This document shows, one piece after another, positions 1 through 5,714 of a DNA stretch of 6,543 nt. How positions within the stretch are numbered: the stretch's first letter is position 1; each line of letters starts with the position of its first letter. This DNA comes from Spirochaetaceae bacterium (GTDB lineage: Bacteria; Spirochaetota; Spirochaetia; UBA9216), in NCBI GenBank assembly GCA_028527945.1, contig JAQQAK010000441.1, forward strand, positions 1-6,543. Reading direction: 5' to 3'. Made by a program: the position numbers and the translations under genes. A model generated the notes under the pieces. It was given only the letters and a program-made list of their open reading frames with translations, did no database searches and was not told the DNA's origin.

Positions 1-356
1 TAAATAATCTAAAGGAGGGAGTATTTAACAATACAAGGCTTCAAAATTATTACAATGACTTTATAAATAAAGGGAGTAATTCTATAACAGATGCCTCTAA
101 AATTGGCGCTATTATAGAAGATCTGGATATAGCAGACCTTCAAAAAGTATATTCAGAATCAGAAAATAAAGAGGTTAAAATTCTTTATCAAAACCTGATG
201 AAGGGCTCAAGAAATCATATCAGAAGTTTCACTGCTCAGCTGGAAAGATATGGAGAAAATTATAAGCCCCAATATATAAGCGATGACTACTATAACAAGA
301 TTCTGAAATATAACAGAGAAACAGCGCCTATAAAAGATCCTGATTATAATTTCTAA
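1..356 (+). CDS. DUF2202 ferritin-like protein, 3' end only
   Basis: This is the C-terminal 117 codons of a gene that starts before the window; the frame is open from base 3 and ends at TAA 354-356. The visible part matches my memory of the DUF2202 family: a 'GVFNNTRLQNYYNDFINKGS' segment, then 'DASKIGAIIEDLDIADL' (visible residues 30-46), then 'NLMKGSRNHIRSF' (64-76) and a 'YKPQYIS' tail (88-93). DUF2202 proteins are small ferritin-like four-helix proteins. Glu39 in the E-x-LDI motif and His72 in GSRNH are plausible metal ligands by family logic. The cellular role of the family is not established; iron or oxidative-stress handling is an inference. Any signal peptide would lie outside the window. 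A hairpin terminator follows 10 bases after the stop, so this gene probably ends its transcript. Confidence 0.85.
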   Translation, partial: NNLKEGVFNNTRLQNYYNDFINKGSNSITDASKIGAIIEDLDIADLQKVYSESENKEVKILYQNLMKGSRNHIRSFTAQLERYGENYKPQYISDDYYNKILKYNRETAPIKDPDYNF

Positions 357-366
357 CAGTCAAACA

Positions 367-406
367 ACCCGCTTGCAAGTTATTTTACAAAGCGGGTGAT
401 TTTACT
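367..406 (+). terminator. Hairpin terminator after the DUF2202 gene
   Basis: ACCCGCTT (367-374) pairs perfectly with AAGCGGGT (390-397) around a 15-base loop, followed by a short U-rich stretch (GATTTTACTT). The GC-rich stem directly after the stop codon supports termination. The loop is long and the U-run short, so efficiency is uncertain. It separates the upstream gene from the TetR gene. Confidence 0.65.
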
Positions 407-433
407 TCTACAAAGATTCTGCTTTTTGAATTG

Positions 434-462
434 TTCACAAATATTTGCTTTTCGGTTATACT
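434..462 (+). promoter_or_regulatory. Predicted sigma-70 promoter of the TetR gene
   Basis: TTCACA (434-439; five of six match TTGACA) and TATACT (457-462; five of six match TATAAT) are separated by 17 bases, the optimal spacing. Transcription would start near 469, only about six bases before the ATG at 475. The promoter overlaps the upstream in-frame TTG at 445, which argues against that codon being the start. Confidence 0.6.
438..447. promoter_or_regulatory. Palindrome in the TetR-gene promoter, candidate autoregulatory operator
   Basis: CAAATATTTG is a perfect 10-bp palindrome. It starts within the -35 and runs into the spacer before the -10. TetR-family proteins usually repress their own gene by binding a palindrome in this position. 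The core is AT-rich, the flanks do not extend the symmetry, and no copy is seen in front of ohyA, so this is only a candidate. Confidence 0.35.
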
Positions 463-474
463 CATCCTAGTTTT

Positions 475-1044
475 ATGTCAGCTATAACAAAACTTGCGAT
501 TGCACAGAGCCTGAAGGAAATCTCGACAGAAAAACCTCTTAATAAAATTACTGTAAAAAACATAACCGACAGCTGCGGAATAAACCGGCAGACTTTTTAT
601 TACCACTTTAAAGACATCTACGATTTAATAGAATGGATTTATGAAAAAGAGGCTCTCGAAGCACTATCAGACAAACGTACTTACGCGACATGGCAGGAAG
701 GTTTTCTGAGGATCTTCAACTACATTCTTGATAATAAAGATTTTGTGTTAAAAACCTATCATTCTCTCAGTCGTGAACACCTTGAGAACTTTCTCTATGC
801 TGAAACATTAAACCTCCTAAAAGGTGTTGTTGATGAAAAGGCTTCTGGACTGTCTGTAAGGGAAGAAGATAAAACATTTATCGCAAATTTCTATAAATAC
901 GGCTTTGTGGGGCTTACCCTTGAGTGGCTCAATGAAGGCATGATTAAAGATCCGGCCAGTATTATTGAGAAACTGGGAATTCTCATTCATGGTGATATAG
1001 AAAAAGCTCTTGAGTGCTTTTCTTCAAAAAAAAGTAAAAACTAG
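475..1044 (+). CDS. TetR/AcrR-family transcriptional regulator, DhaS-like
   Basis: This encodes a 189-residue DNA-binding regulator. The N-terminal helix-turn-helix lies at about residues 24-50, with the family signature 'ITVKNITDSCGINRQTFYYH' and then 'FKDIYDLIEWIY'. The 'NRQTFYYHF' recognition-helix sequence and the sequence just after it are typical of DhaS-like regulators with a TetR_C_8-type ligand/dimer domain, as I recall the family. The C-terminal half (60-189) is helical and hydrophobic, suiting ligand binding and dimerisation, but the ligand cannot be read from it. I chose ATG 475 over the in-frame TTG 445 because family members begin right at 'MSxITK' and because 445 lies inside the predicted promoter. 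Neither start has a clear Shine-Dalgarno site. The gene lies 130 bases upstream of ohyA in the same direction, so control of ohyA (and of itself) is the natural guess but is not shown. Confidence 0.88.
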   Translation: MSAITKLAIAQSLKEISTEKPLNKITVKNITDSCGINRQTFYYHFKDIYDLIEWIYEKEALEALSDKRTYATWQEGFLRIFNYILDNKDFVLKTYHSLSREHLENFLYAETLNLLKGVVDEKASGLSVREEDKTFIANFYKYGFVGLTLEWLNEGMIKDPASIIEKLGILIHGDIEKALECFSSKKSKN

Positions 1045-1094
1045 ACAAATAACCCTATCCGTCAAAATTTCAGACACAGCCTATTTATTGTCTA
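1042..1094. repeat. Widely spaced 7-bp inverted repeat upstream of ohyA
   Basis: TAGACAA (1042-1048, overlapping the stop codon of the TetR gene) is the exact reverse complement of TTGTCTA (1088-1094). A nested AGACA (1072-1076) can also pair with TGTCT (1089-1093). Neither is followed by a U-run, so I do not call a terminator. They may be half-sites for a regulator, or chance in AT-rich DNA. Confidence 0.25.
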
Positions 1095-1099
1095 TACCT

Positions 1100-1128
1100 T
1101 TATTTCTGCTACATCGATATCTTATAAT
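1100..1128 (+). promoter_or_regulatory. Predicted promoter of ohyA
   Basis: A perfect TATAAT lies at 1123-1128. The hexamer 17 bases upstream (TTATTT, 1100-1105) is a poor -35, which suggests dependence on an activator or modest basal strength. The expected transcription start is near 1135, giving a leader of about 40 bases. Confidence 0.5.
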
Positions 1129-1136
1129 TAATCAAA

Positions 1137-1151
1137 CGGAGTAATTCTCCG
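1137..1151 (+). promoter_or_regulatory. Dyad at the predicted 5' end of the ohyA transcript
   Basis: CGGAG (1137-1141) and CTCCG (1147-1151) form a perfect 5-bp stem around TAATT. It begins within a few bases of the predicted transcription start. As DNA it is a 15-bp near-palindrome placed where a repressor such as the adjacent TetR protein could block initiation. As RNA it would be a small 5' stabilising hairpin. Both readings are inference. The ohyA ribosome site GAGAGG (1161-1166) lies 8 bases before the ATG and outside the hairpin. Confidence 0.4.
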
Positions 1152-1174
1152 CGACATAATGAGAGGTATTAGAG

Positions 1175-2947
1175 ATGTATTACAGTAATGGAAACTACGA
1201 AGCATTTGCCCGCCCCAAAAAGCCCGAAGGGGTAGACACAAAATCAGCTTATCTTGTTGGCTCGGGCCTTGCATCACTCGCGGCAGCCTGCTTCATGGTC
1301 AGAGACGGCCAGATGAAGGGAAGCAGAATTCACATTCTTGAAGAAATGTCACTTCCAGGCGGAGCCTGTGACGGAATAAACGATAACGAAAAGGGTTTTA
1401 TCATTCGGGGCGGACGTGAGATGGAAAACCACTTTGAATGTCTTTGGGATCTGTTCAGATCAATTCCTTCTATAGAGACAGAAGGTGTGTCAGTACTGGA
1501 TGAATACTACTGGCTTAACAAAGAAGACCCCAATTATTCATTAATGAGAGCTACCGTAAACCGCGGAGAAGACGCTCACACAGATGGAAAGTTTGGCCTA
1601 AACGAAGAGGCATCAAAGCAGATAGTTAAACTCTTTTTTACATCAGACAAGGAATTATACGACAAGAAGATTGAAGATTACTTTGATGACAACTTCTTTT
1701 CATCAAACTTCTGGCTCTACTGGAGAACAATGTTCGCCTTTGAAGAATGGCACAGCGCCCTTGAGATGAAGCTCTATATACAGAGATTCATTCACCACAT
1801 TGGCGGCCTCCCGGACTTCAGTGCTCTCAAGTTCACAAAATACAACCAATACGAATCACTCATCCTTCCAATGGTTAAATACCTTGAAAAGAATGGCGTT
1901 GATTTTCAATATGACACACAGGTTACGAACGTTATCTTTGAAAAGAAAGGCAGCAAGAAGATTGCCAAAAAGATTGAATGTATTAAAAACGGTGAAAAAC
2001 AGAGCATAGATCTAATAGAGGATGATCTGGTTTTTGTTACAAACGGAAGCTGTACTGAAAACTCAACACTTGGCGACCACGACACAGCACCTGAGTTCAA
2101 AGGCGAAGGCGGCGGATGCTGGGAACTATGGAGAAACATCGCAAAACAGGATCCTTCTTTTGGACATCCTGACAAATTCTGTACCGACACAAAGGCTACA
2201 AACTGGGAATCAGCAACTGTAACAACCCTTGATGACAAGATTCCTCCATATATCGAAAAGGTTTGTAAACGTGATCCTTTCAGTGGAAAGGTTGTTACCG
2301 GCGGAATTATTACAGCAAAAGATTCAAGCTGGCTTCTAAGCTACACCCTTAACCGTCAGCCTCACTTTAAGGATCAGCCTAAAGATCAGCTTGTTGTATG
2401 GGTTTACGGACTCTTTACAGATGTACCTGGTGACTTTATCAAAAAACCAATGAAGGAATGCAGCGGTTACGAGATTACACAGGAATGGCTCTACCACCTT
2501 GGTGTACCTGTAGATCAGATTCCTGAAATGGCAAAGACCTCCGCGAAAGCAATTCCTTGTATGATGCCCTACATTACAGCATTCTTTATGCCAAGAACCG
2601 CAGGAGACAGGCCAAAGGTCGTACCGGACGGATGTGTTAACTTCGCGTTCCTTGGACAGTTTGCCGATACTGTTCGCGACACAGTATTCACAACAGAGTA
2701 CTCTGTAAGAACCGCAATGGAAGCAGTGTATACCTTGCTTAATGTTGACCGTGGAGTTCCTGAGGTATTCAACTCTGTCTACGATGTAAGAGTTCTTCTT
2801 GATTCAACCGTAAAAATGATGGACGGCAAAAAGCCGCTTGAGACCCTCAAACTTTCACGCTTCAAAAAGAGGATGGTTAACAAGGGCCTTAAAAAGATTG
2901 ACGGCACCGTTATAAAAGAAGTGCTTGAAAGATATAAGGCTATATAG
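1175..2947 (+). CDS. ohyA: Oleate hydratase (fatty acid double-bond hydratase), FAD-dependent
   Basis: The 590-residue product is full length for the family (the Staphylococcus aureus enzyme is about 591). It adds water to the cis-9 double bond of unsaturated fatty acids, giving 10-hydroxystearate from oleate (EC 4.2.1.53), and acts in the cytosol at the membrane face. Visible features are the Rossmann FAD motif 'VGSGLAS' (28-34), the acidic 'LEE' (55-57), the 'RGGREME' loop (78-84), 'TNGS' (289-292), 'MPYITAFFMPR' (464-474) and a C-terminal FAD segment around 'GQFADTVRDTVFTTEYS' (494-510). Glu82 and Tyr201 fall at the same numbers as the catalytic pair I recall for the S. aureus enzyme, so it should be active. 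The basic, amphipathic tail (about 556-590) fits the family's membrane-binding C-terminus. ATG 1175 has GAGAGG 8 bases upstream. The role is probably detoxification of host or diet unsaturated fatty acids. Codon use looks richer in G+C than in the flanking genes. Confidence 0.97.
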   Translation: MYYSNGNYEAFARPKKPEGVDTKSAYLVGSGLASLAAACFMVRDGQMKGSRIHILEEMSLPGGACDGINDNEKGFIIRGGREMENHFECLWDLFRSIPSIETEGVSVLDEYYWLNKEDPNYSLMRATVNRGEDAHTDGKFGLNEEASKQIVKLFFTSDKELYDKKIEDYFDDNFFSSNFWLYWRTMFAFEEWHSALEMKLYIQRFIHHIGGLPDFSALKFTKYNQYESLILPMVKYLEKNGVDFQYDTQVTNVIFEKKGSKKIAKKIECIKNGEKQSIDLIEDDLVFVTNGSCTENSTLGDHDTAPEFKGEGGGCWELWRNIAKQDPSFGHPDKFCTDTKATNWESATVTTLDDKIPPYIEKVCKRDPFSGKVVTGGIITAKDSSWLLSYTLNRQPHFKDQPKDQLVVWVYGLFTDVPGDFIKKPMKECSGYEITQEWLYHLGVPVDQIPEMAKTSAKAIPCMMPYITAFFMPRTAGDRPKVVPDGCVNFAFLGQFADTVRDTVFTTEYSVRTAMEAVYTLLNVDRGVPEVFNSVYDVRVLLDSTVKMMDGKKPLETLKLSRFKKRMVNKGLKKIDGTVIKEVLERYKAI

Positions 2948-2966
2948 TTTTTTTAACAAAAAAACT
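2946..2966. terminator. A/T hairpin beyond the convergent gene pair
   Basis: AGTTTTTTT (2946-2954) and AAAAAAACT (2958-2966) form a perfect 9-bp stem with an AAC loop, starting at the ohyA stop codon. Read on the minus strand, its T-run lies about 10 bases past the main GC-rich hairpin, so it may supply the U-rich tail when the minus-strand gene terminates. A stem of mostly A-T pairs would be weak by itself. Confidence 0.4.
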
Positions 2967-2975
2967 CAACCAGAA

Positions 2976-3006
2976 GGGGCTGTTTTATAAAAGCAGCCTC
3001 TTTTTT
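2976..3006 (+). terminator. Strong intrinsic terminator of ohyA
   Basis: GGGGCTGTTTT (2976-2986) pairs with AAAGCAGCCTC (2990-3000) as an 11-bp stem with two G-U wobbles and a three-base loop, followed by six T residues (3001-3006). This is a classic rho-independent terminator for ohyA. The T-run overlaps the stop codon (3005-3007) of the convergent minus-strand gene. On the minus strand the hairpin is followed by a T-run only after a gap, so it may act in both directions, less well on minus. Confidence 0.9.
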
Positions 3007-4099
3007 AGTATCTACCATATTCGCAGCCACCAAGCTCTCCATCAAGATGACAGACAAGTTCTTCTTTTTTTCGATTCTTACTATAGAGTTCAACAAAGCC
3101 AGAGGCGTGTCCACCGTTCCACAGTTCTTTATGATTTACTTTTCCATCAGGATTTTCATATTTTACAAGAACCATCAGCTTTCTCGGTGCTGAAAAACGA
3201 ACCTTTAAATGATGAGTTTTGTTAAAAACATCAACATTCCAGAAGACCGTGTCGCTTTCAACATTACATGACCATATCTGTTTTTGAAAAAAAAGATGGG
3301 TAAAATTAAACTCGTAAAGCTTCCCTTCATAGCGAAAGGCCACCAGGATTTTTTCTCCCAAATCTATACCGGCAACTCTTGGATTACCACCGCCAATATC
3401 AAGGGAAGCAGATTCAACAGAACTCCCATTCTGATCAAAAAATCTGTTACAGTTAAGCCATATCCACGGATTGGTATAATCCCGGCCCCAATTCTTGTCT
3501 TGATATCCAGCAGAAGTTTCCGGCCGTACCCGGTATTTCTGGCCATTGAAATTGATAGTTCCATTATACAGTGTTTTCATTCCCTGAATGTGCCAAAACA
3601 TATCAAAGAGATTTGAACGTCTCAGCAAAGGAGAGGCCCCAAAACCAACCGAGTAAGACATAACCTTTTCTGCCTCAAGATTCCAACTCAAATCTCCAGC
3701 GTCTGACATGTACTCCGGATGAGCAGCGGCATCTTCTACGCTCATACTAACAGCACCCTCAAGATGCTTCTCTGTAGCTGTATTAGCCCCAATTTTAACA
3801 TCCATTATTTCTTTAGAAGCTGAAAAGTCTGATATAGCATAAAAATTATGAATCTGAGCCTTATCTTCTCCCCATTTACCGGCCTTAATCATTGCGTAAC
3901 ATGGCTTTTGGCTCTGCCCTGGAAGTTGTCCAAAAACAGGAGACTCCGAGGCTATACCAGGATTAATAACATAGTACTCAATAAAAAATGGCTCAAGCTC
4001 TCCAGTCTTTTCATTTTCAGCGACTAAAGAATGCCACCACCAGTCATAGTTTTTTTTATGATTGCTCTTGTTAAGCATATAGGCGTTACGATTATCCAT
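3005..4099 (-). CDS. Tocopherol cyclase-like protein (lipocalin-related fold)
   Basis: The 364-residue product carries the hallmark of the tocopherol cyclase family: 'GYQDKNWGRDY' (198-208) followed by 'PWIWLNCNRF' (211-220), comparable to the conserved 'EKNWG...WFWVQCN' block of plant and cyanobacterial enzymes. An N-terminal 'DWWWHSL' (19-25) starts the first half, and both halves are rich in beta-strand pattern with many aromatic residues, as expected for a pair of lipocalin-like barrels. There is no signal peptide or membrane helix. I start at ATG 4099 because GGAGG sits 8 bases before it; in-frame ATGs at 4114 and 4147 lack a ribosome site, and 4147 lies almost at the predicted transcript start. 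True tocopherol cyclase acts on phytylquinols in photosynthetic organisms, and nothing here suggests that pathway, so the substrate is unknown; a hydrophobic small molecule or lipid is an inference. It converges on ohyA and diverges from the GGDEF gene. Confidence 0.82.
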   Translation of the reverse strand: MDNRNAYMLNKSNHKKNYDWWWHSLVAENEKTGELEPFFIEYYVINPGIASESPVFGQLPGQSQKPCYAMIKAGKWGEDKAQIHNFYAISDFSASKEIMDVKIGANTATEKHLEGAVSMSVEDAAAHPEYMSDAGDLSWNLEAEKVMSYSVGFGASPLLRRSNLFDMFWHIQGMKTLYNGTINFNGQKYRVRPETSAGYQDKNWGRDYTNPWIWLNCNRFFDQNGSSVESASLDIGGGNPRVAGIDLGEKILVAFRYEGKLYEFNFTHLFFQKQIWSCNVESDTVFWNVDVFNKTHHLKVRFSAPRKLMVLVKYENPDGKVNHKELWNGGHASGFVELYSKNRKKEELVCHLDGELGGCEYGRY

Positions 4100-4107
4100 A
4101 TAAAAGG

Positions 4108-4112
4108 CCTCC
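4108..4112 (-). promoter_or_regulatory. Ribosome binding site deciding the tocopherol cyclase-like start
   Basis: On the minus strand GGAGG lies 8 bases before ATG 4099. It overlaps the in-frame ATG at 4114, which therefore cannot be served by it. This supports the shorter 364-residue product. Confidence 0.8.
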
Positions 4113-4150
4113 ATTAATGTATAAAATCTTCTATATATTTTAAACATTAG

Positions 4151-4176
4151 AAGCTTTATTGTATATAAAAAAGCTT
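4151..4176 (-). promoter_or_regulatory. Promoter region of the tocopherol cyclase-like gene inside an inverted repeat
   Basis: AAGCTTT (4151-4157) and AAAGCTT (4170-4176) form a 7-bp inverted repeat. Between and overlapping the arms, read on minus, is ATATACAATAAA (4166 down to 4155), with TACAAT as a likely -10. The start would be near 4151, giving a leader of about 50 bases. No good -35 is visible. The flanking repeat could be an operator. Confidence 0.4.
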
Positions 4177-4263
4177 ATTTAGCCATATCCTAAATACTCG
4201 CTTCTCCCAATTAGCTCCCTTACCAAGAAACCTTCCTGTTTAGTAATTTTTAATATTGAAAAA

Positions 4264-4275
4264 ATATACAATAAA
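4264..4275 (+). promoter_or_regulatory. Predicted -10 box of the GGDEF gene, matching the divergent promoter
   Basis: ATATACAATAAA on the plus strand is identical to the 12 bases on the minus strand at 4166-4155. TACAAT (4267-4272) would be the -10, with a start near 4279 and a leader of about 50 bases before TTG 4329. No convincing -35 is seen. The equal distances to the two divergent starts suggest paired promoters. Confidence 0.4.
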
Positions 4276-4317
4276 CCTGTACACTTCTATTTAGAAAGTC
4301 TCGAAAGAACAAGCATC

Positions 4318-4331
4318 AGGAGAAGTTTTTG
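4318..4331 (+). promoter_or_regulatory. Ribosome site and TTG start of the GGDEF gene
   Basis: AGGAG (4318-4322) is followed by six bases and then TTG (4329-4331). The next in-frame ATG is about 30 codons later, after the first membrane helix, and has no comparable site. The TTG is therefore the preferred start. Confidence 0.75.
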
Positions 4332-5531
4332 CAGCGTTGGAATTTCAAACAAATCGTCCTTTACTTAGCCCTATTTATTTTCATTTTATACAGCCATTAT
4401 CTTTTAACAGATATTGAAATGTTCAAGCCATTCTTTGAGATGAGTAAAAAAATTGTATTTCTTGCACCCGTAGTTTTTCTTGTATCAGCATTTCTTGCAT
4501 ACAGAATATCTGAACAGAGAATTGTTCTACTATCTGTGTTTTTGATGATAATATCGCTAACAATCTATGCAGATAAAGTTGGGTTATCAGCCTCAATAGA
4601 AAAAATTATTTTTTCAAAAACAAATATTCTGATATTACCAATAGCAATAAACTTAATCTTTCTTCTTCCTGATAAAATTAAAAATTTAACAACACTATAT
4701 TTCAAATTACTTGCAGTAGTTTTTCCATTTGTTATTTATTTACTGCCAAACATCAATAGTAAAATACTGGAAGTTTGCTTTACAAATTCAGGAGTATTCA
4801 TTCCATGGCCGCTGGTTCTATGCTTAGCCCCTCTTACTGGAAACTATATTTACAATGAAAGAAAAACAAATACTTTATCACCAGCGGTAACAGGAACTTT
4901 GCTCTTTTTCATTTTTCCATGCTTAGCCAATGTTAATCAGACAATTTTACAAATATGTTACTTTTTCGCTGGACTTATATTATTGCACGCTCTTTACCGC
5001 CTTTACTGGGATAATTCATACATAGATGAATTAACCGGTTTATATAATCGAAGAGCCCTTGATGAAAGAATGAAAAAATTGAGACGGAACTACTCTCTTG
5101 CAATGTCTGATATTGATCATTTCAAAAAATTTAATGATACCTACGGGCATGATGCTGGAGATGACGTTCTACGTCTTGTTGCGACATTACTTTATCAGCA
5201 CTTTGGGAAAAATGCCTACAGATATGGAGGAGAAGAATTTTGTGTTGTTTTTAGCAAAACTGATACAGAAACATCTGCCAAGCAAATGAATGAAGCAAGG
5301 ATGGCAATAGAGATGAAAATGTTTTCCATCCGTCAAAAAGGCGCAAAACGGAAAAAGTCCGGCCGAAAAAAGAGTTTAAGCAATGTAAAAAAAGTTCAAG
5401 TAACCATTAGCTCAGGTGTGGCCAGTTTTAATGGGAAAACAAAGGATGCAGCCAAAGTATTAAAAAACGCAGACACAGCCCTTTACGCAGCCAAAGAAAA
5501 CGGCCGAAACAGAGTCGAAATAAAAAAATAA
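4329..5531 (+). CDS. Membrane-anchored diguanylate cyclase (GGDEF domain)
   Basis: The 400-residue protein makes the second messenger c-di-GMP from two GTP. About eight hydrophobic segments (roughly 8-26, 41-59, 64-80, 98-114, 122-140, 156-173, 185-200, 205-223) place the N-terminal half in the inner membrane as a probable sensor. The cytoplasmic GGDEF domain starts at 'DELTGLYNRR' (233-242), with metal-binding Asp261 in 'SDIDHFKKFND' and the active-site signature 'GGEEF' at 300-304. All catalytic residues appear intact, so activity is expected. The inhibitory RxxD site normally five residues before the signature is absent (His-Phe-Gly-Lys instead), so product inhibition is unlikely. A Lys/Arg-rich loop (335-355) precedes the last strands, as in a GGDEF subgroup I recall. 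The start is TTG 4329: AGGAG (4318-4322) lies 6 bases upstream and the first membrane helix begins right after. It is noticeably more AT-rich than ohyA. The signal it senses is unknown. Confidence 0.93.
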   Translation: MQRWNFKQIVLYLALFIFILYSHYLLTDIEMFKPFFEMSKKIVFLAPVVFLVSAFLAYRISEQRIVLLSVFLMIISLTIYADKVGLSASIEKIIFSKTNILILPIAINLIFLLPDKIKNLTTLYFKLLAVVFPFVIYLLPNINSKILEVCFTNSGVFIPWPLVLCLAPLTGNYIYNERKTNTLSPAVTGTLLFFIFPCLANVNQTILQICYFFAGLILLHALYRLYWDNSYIDELTGLYNRRALDERMKKLRRNYSLAMSDIDHFKKFNDTYGHDAGDDVLRLVATLLYQHFGKNAYRYGGEEFCVVFSKTDTETSAKQMNEARMAIEMKMFSIRQKGAKRKKSGRKKSLSNVKKVQVTISSGVASFNGKTKDAAKVLKNADTALYAAKENGRNRVEIKK

Positions 5532-5557
5532 TACCATATGGCGAACTCAAAGCTCTC

Positions 5558-5615
5558 TTCTTGGTCAAGAACAATAAGGAAAGATTGAGTTACCAAAAGG
5601 TTAAAAAATAACCTT
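5558..5615. repeat. Two small hairpins downstream of the GGDEF gene
   Basis: TTCTTG/CAAGAA (5558-5563 and 5566-5571) and AAGGTTA/TAACCTT (5597-5603 and 5609-5615, AAAAA loop) are both perfect short dyads. The second could act as a weak terminator or RNA 3'-end hairpin for the GGDEF transcript, but it is followed by ATCGACTCC rather than a U-run, so I do not call it a terminator. The spacer 5532-5714 holds no credible gene. Confidence 0.4.
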
Positions 5616-5650
5616 ATCGACTCCTTTTAAACTCTCTTCAACTTCTATAT

Positions 5651-5686
5651 ATTACCATTGCAGTAATGGAATAAAAAATCTATCAT
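5651..5686 (+). promoter_or_regulatory. Predicted promoter with an overlapping dyad before the ferritin-VIT1 gene
   Basis: TTGCAG (5658-5663) and TATCAT (5681-5686; five of six match TATAAT) are 17 bases apart, with a start expected near 5693. The -35 lies inside two overlapping dyads: ATTAC/GTAAT (5651-5655, 5663-5667) and CCATT/AATGG (5655-5659, 5665-5669). A repressor bound there would block the promoter, which fits an iron-store gene, but the dyad does not clearly match a Fur, PerR or other metal-regulator box that I know. Confidence 0.45.
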
Positions 5687-5714
5687 AAATCTGATACTTA
5701 GACAGGAGAAAACA

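Noticed and set aside
445..474. TTG start at 445 extending the TetR-family protein by ten residues
   Set aside because: No ribosome site precedes it, it lies inside the predicted promoter, and family members begin at the MSxITK sequence encoded from 475.
1045..1174. Possible riboswitch or attenuator in the ohyA leader
   Set aside because: The predicted leader is only about 40 bases with one 5-bp hairpin and no terminator or anti-terminator pairing, too little for a known riboswitch.
1906..2238. 110-codon open frame on the minus strand inside ohyA
   Set aside because: It is fully antisense to a well-supported enzyme gene, shows no family resemblance, and has a low-complexity composition rich in Ser, Phe and Val. 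It is a shadow of the ohyA codon pattern.
3284..3616. 110-codon open frame on the plus strand opposite the tocopherol cyclase-like gene
   Set aside because: It is antisense to a recognised gene and resembles no protein I know; it is best explained as a by-product of codon bias.
4100..4147. Sixteen-residue N-terminal extension of the tocopherol cyclase-like protein from ATG 4147 (or five residues from 4114)
   Set aside because: Neither ATG has a Shine-Dalgarno site, whereas ATG 4099 has GGAGG at ideal spacing.
5335..5396. Possible frameshift or insertion in the GGDEF gene at the Lys/Arg-rich stretch
   Set aside because: The frame continues intact into the conserved C-terminal 'TISSGVA' and 'ADTALYAAKENGRNR' motifs, so the loop is a genuine in-frame part.
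5538..5588. Short open frame ATG...TGA of 16 codons after the GGDEF gene
   Set aside because: It has no ribosome site and overlaps a hairpin, and nothing supports translation.
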